Shown here: positions 61,481 through 64,000 of the stretch, in pieces
Numbering within the stretch: the first letter of the stretch is position 1
Layout: each line of letters starts with the position of its first letter
Assembly (NCBI RefSeq): GCF_000153465.1
Contig: NZ_CH672387.1
Coordinates: 2,271,903 to 2,335,902 of the forward strand
Direction of reading: 5' to 3'
DNA: 64,000 nucleotides
Source of the DNA: Aurantimonas manganoxydans SI85-9A1
GTDB taxonomy: Bacteria; Pseudomonadota; Alphaproteobacteria; Rhizobiales; Rhizobiaceae
Notes under the pieces: model-generated
The model's input: only the letters and a program-made list of their open reading frames with translations
The model's database searches: none
What the model was told of the DNA's origin: nothing
Position numbers and translations under genes: made by a program

Positions 61481-63459
61481 CCGCGCCCCTTTCCGTCAGC
61501 GGATCGGAACTGCCCTGGCCAGACGACACGCCGGAGGTGAAACAGGCCGCCGGTCTCGACACCCTGCCGAAGCTTCTCGCCCACAACGCCCTCCTGCACC
61601 CCAAGGCGATTGCACAGCGCGAGAAGGAATTCGGCATCTGGGTGCCCTATGACTGGGAGAGCGTCGAGACGCATGTCGCGCGCATGGCCGTCGGCTTCGC
61701 CGGCCTCGGCCTCGGACCCGGCGACATCGTCGCGCTGATCGGCGACAACCGGCCGGAATGGGTCTGGGGCGAGGTCGCCGCCCATGCCTGCCGGGCGATG
61801 AGCCTCGGCATCTATCGCGACGCGCTGGAAGAGGAGATCCGCTACCTCTTCGACTATGCCCAGCCGAAAATCGTCGTGGCCGAGGACGAGGAGCAGGTCG
61901 ACAAGCTGCTGGCCTTGGGCGACGCCATCCCGAGCGTCGTCGCCATCGTCTACACCGACCCGCGCGGCATGCGGAAATACGACGATCCGCGGCTGATCCC
62001 GATCGAGACGCTGGAAGCGGCCGGCAAGGACGCGCTCGACCTCTCGCCCAATCTGTGGCGCGACATGGTCGGCGCGACGCGCGGCGAAGACGTCGCGATC
62101 CTGTGCACCACCTCCGGCACCACGGCCCATCCCAAGCTCGCCATGTGGACCGGCACCGCCTTCATCGGCCATGCGGCAAGCTATCTTCGGGCCGATCCGC
62201 GCGGGCCCGACGACGAATATGTAGCGGTCCTGCCGCTCTCCTGGGTGATGGAGCAGATGTATTCCGTCGCCTGGAACTTCCTTGCGCGGATGAAGGTGAA
62301 CTTCCCCGAGGAAGAGCAGACCACGATGGCCGATCTGCGCGAGATCGGACCGACCTTCGTCCTGTTCTCGCCGCGCGTCTGGGAGACGGTCGCCGCCGAC
62401 ATCCGCGCCCGGATCATGGACAGCAAGCGCTGGAAGCGGGCGATCTACGACTGGGGCGTCGCCAAGGGCATGGCCGCGGTCGAGCATGGCGGCCATTCGG
62501 GCGCCGCCGACCTTCTCCTGTTCCGGCACCTGCGCGACCGGCTCGGCTTCACCAACCTGAAATCCGCGGCCACCGGCGGCGCCGCCATGGGGCCCGACAC
62601 TTTCCGCTTCTTCCAGGCCATGGGCGTGCCGCTGAAGCAGCTCTACGGCCAGACCGAGGCGCTGGGCGCCCATACCATCCACAAGGACGGCGAGGTCGAC
62701 AACGAGACGGTGGGCTATCCGATGCCCGGCTGCGCGCTGAAGATCCGCGACCCCGATCCCGAGGGGCTCGGCGAGGTGCTGGTCAAGCATCCCAACATGA
62801 TGAGCGGCTACTACCGCAACGAGGCTGAGTCCGCGGCCAGCCTCGATGCCGAGGGCTGGTTCCAGACCGGCGACGCCGGCTACCTCACCGACAAGCGCCA
62901 TCTCGTCGTCATCGACCGGATCAAGGATCTGGCGACCACCGCCAAGGGCGTGCGCTTCTCGCCGCAATTCATCGAGAACAAGCTGAAATTCTCGACCTAT
63001 GTCGCCGAGGCGGTGATCCTCGGCAACCGGCGGGACTACCTGACCGCGATGATCTGCATCCGCTTTCCGATCATCTCGAAATGGGCGGAGGAGCGGCGGA
63101 TCTCCTTCACCACCTATTCCGACCTCGCCGCCCGGCGCGAGGTCTACGACCTCTTGCGCGCCGAGGTGGAGCGGGTCAACGCGACGCTGCCCGCCCAGCA
63201 ACGGATCGCCCGGTTCCTGCTGCTCTACAAGGAGCTCGACGCCGACGACGGCGAGTTGACCCGCACCAAGAAGGTCCGGCGCAGCGTGATTGCCGAGAAA
63301 TACGAGGACATCATCGCCCGCCTCTATTCCGACGCCGACCACGTCGACGTCGACACGGTGATCCACTTCCAGGACGGCTCGAAGCAGCGCATCGTCACGA
63401 CGCTGCCGATCGAGACGCTGGTACCGGATGCGGGCCACAGGCAGGAGGCAGCCGAATGA
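61477..63459 (+). CDS. AMP-binding acyl-CoA synthetase in a LIV transporter operon
   Basis: A 660-residue ANL-superfamily ligase of the long-chain acyl-CoA synthetase (FadD15-like) type. The P-loop is CTTSGTTAHPKLAM, with LYGQTEA as the A5 motif, GWFQTGDAGYL, and RIKDLATTAKGVRFSP near the hinge. In this motif the usual FadD Lys is followed by a normal C-domain. It activates a carboxylic acid to its CoA thioester with ATP. It overlaps its neighbours by 4 bases (ATGA) at both ends, so it is translated with the transporter and probably acts on the imported acid. Chain length cannot be inferred. Confidence 0.88.
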   Translation: MTAPLSVSGSELPWPDDTPEVKQAAGLDTLPKLLAHNALLHPKAIAQREKEFGIWVPYDWESVETHVARMAVGFAGLGLGPGDIVALIGDNRPEWVWGEVAAHACRAMSLGIYRDALEEEIRYLFDYAQPKIVVAEDEEQVDKLLALGDAIPSVVAIVYTDPRGMRKYDDPRLIPIETLEAAGKDALDLSPNLWRDMVGATRGEDVAILCTTSGTTAHPKLAMWTGTAFIGHAASYLRADPRGPDDEYVAVLPLSWVMEQMYSVAWNFLARMKVNFPEEEQTTMADLREIGPTFVLFSPRVWETVAADIRARIMDSKRWKRAIYDWGVAKGMAAVEHGGHSGAADLLLFRHLRDRLGFTNLKSAATGGAAMGPDTFRFFQAMGVPLKQLYGQTEALGAHTIHKDGEVDNETVGYPMPGCALKIRDPDPEGLGEVLVKHPNMMSGYYRNEAESAASLDAEGWFQTGDAGYLTDKRHLVVIDRIKDLATTAKGVRFSPQFIENKLKFSTYVAEAVILGNRRDYLTAMICIRFPIISKWAEERRISFTTYSDLAARREVYDLLRAEVERVNATLPAQQRIARFLLLYKELDADDGELTRTKKVRRSVIAEKYEDIIARLYSDADHVDVDTVIHFQDGSKQRIVTTLPIETLVPDAGHRQEAAE

Positions 63460-64000
63460 ACACCGAACTCCTTCTCCAGCTCGTCATCAACGGCGTCATC
63501 GTCGGCATGCTCTACGGCATCGTCGCGATGTGCTTCGTGCTGATCTACAAGTCGACCCAGGTGGTGAATTTCGCGCAAGGCGAATTCGTGGTGCTGGGCG
63601 CCTGGGTGTGCCTTGCCCTCGTCGTCTCCCTCGGCCTGCCCTTCTGGCTGGCCTTCATCTTCTCCCTCGTCTTCATGACCCTGTTCGGCATCCTGGTGCA
63701 GGTGCTGCTGCTGCGCCCGCTGGTCGGCGAGCCGGTGATCTCGGTCATCATGGCGACGATCGGCCTGTCGATTTTCATGCGGGCGCTGATGAACTGGATC
63801 TTCGGCAACAACGCCGTGCGCTTCCCGCAGGTCTTCGACCGGAGCACCGTTTCCATCGGAGGCCTCAACGTCGAGACCGCCTATCTGATGAGCCTCGTCC
63901 TGTCGCTCATCGTCATGGTGATATTCTTCTGGTTCTTCCGCTATTCGCGCTGGGGCCTGGCCATGCGCGCCACCGCCTACAACCAGCAGGTCGCCCAGTC
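63456..64000 (+). CDS. livH: LIV-type ABC transporter permease LivH (second system, partial)
   Basis: The first about 181 codons of a LivH-type permease, starting ATG 63456 (MNTELLLQLVINGVIVGMLY) with a 4-base overlap with the ligase gene. It has several hydrophobic helices and the family stretch IYKSTQVVNFAQGEFVVLGA. The right window edge cuts it within RATAYNQQVAQ, the cytoplasmic coupling loop. LivM, a binding protein and LivF are expected beyond. Confidence 0.93.
   Translation, partial: MNTELLLQLVINGVIVGMLYGIVAMCFVLIYKSTQVVNFAQGEFVVLGAWVCLALVVSLGLPFWLAFIFSLVFMTLFGILVQVLLLRPLVGEPVISVIMATIGLSIFMRALMNWIFGNNAVRFPQVFDRSTVSIGGLNVETAYLMSLVLSLIVMVIFFWFFRYSRWGLAMRATAYNQQVAQ

Overview
The window is high-GC DNA from an alphaproteobacterium, most likely a member of the Rhizobiales/Hyphomicrobiales with a marine or saline lifestyle. 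This rests on the gene order of the 14-subunit-type nuo operon, a NuoE with a long C-terminal tail, a lithotrophic sox cluster of the soxRS/soxVWXYZABCD type, an ectoine-catabolic cluster and two LIV-type ABC transporters. No insertion sequence, prophage, CRISPR array or rRNA is visible. Three tRNA genes (Asp, Val, Pro) are present. Nearly every kilobase is coding.

Layout. (1) 1-10794, minus strand: nuoABC, a GFA-type zinc protein, nuoDEFGH, a 73-residue two-helix membrane protein, nuoI and the start of nuoJ (cut by the window edge). (2) 10795-13640: a small conserved-looking protein, divergent tRNA-Asp and tRNA-Val, and an FAD oxidoreductase resembling L-2-hydroxyglutarate oxidase. (3) 13691-27390: the thiosulfate-oxidation island. 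A leftward operon soxV-W-X-Y-Z-A-B-C-D is followed by two exported DsrE proteins and a YeeE/YedE (TsuA-like) transporter. Rightward are soxS, an ArsR-type regulator with the paired cysteines of SqrR/BigR persulfide sensors, and a second YeeE/YedE transporter. A Tat-exported metallo-beta-lactamase-fold protein lies convergent to that. AT-rich dyads with a shared core precede yeeE, soxC, soxX and the MBL gene and look like one regulon. (4) 27564-31071: tRNA-Pro, then zur-znuB-znuC divergent from znuA with a double Zur box between them. (5) 31121-38983, minus strand: leucine/isovalerate degradation (isovaleryl-CoA dehydrogenase, methylcrotonyl-CoA carboxylase, methylglutaconyl-CoA hydratase, HMG-CoA lyase), with a glutathione transferase and a PIN/ribbon-helix-helix toxin-antitoxin pair embedded between the structural genes. 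(6) 39417-44748, plus: a complete LIV-type ABC transporter, closed by a strong terminator. (7) 44833-57723: ectoine/hydroxyectoine uptake and breakdown in two divergent arms, uehABC-usp-asnC-ssd-atf leftward and eutABC-doeAB rightward. The usual EnuR regulator is not present between the arms. (8) 57747-64000: an OmpR-type response regulator and a PAS hybrid histidine kinase, divergent from a second LIV transporter operon that contains an acyl-CoA synthetase and continues past the window.

Together the genes describe a cell that respires through complex I, draws electrons from thiosulfate with a periplasmic Sox system, and scavenges compatible solutes and branched-chain amino acids or organic acids. 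The most unusual items are the toxin-antitoxin pair between the two carboxylase subunit genes, the shared dyads of the sox island with the SqrR-like regulator, the paired exported DsrE proteins bracketed by two TsuA-like transporters, the GFA gene inside nuo, and the structured 617-base region between the ectoine arms.
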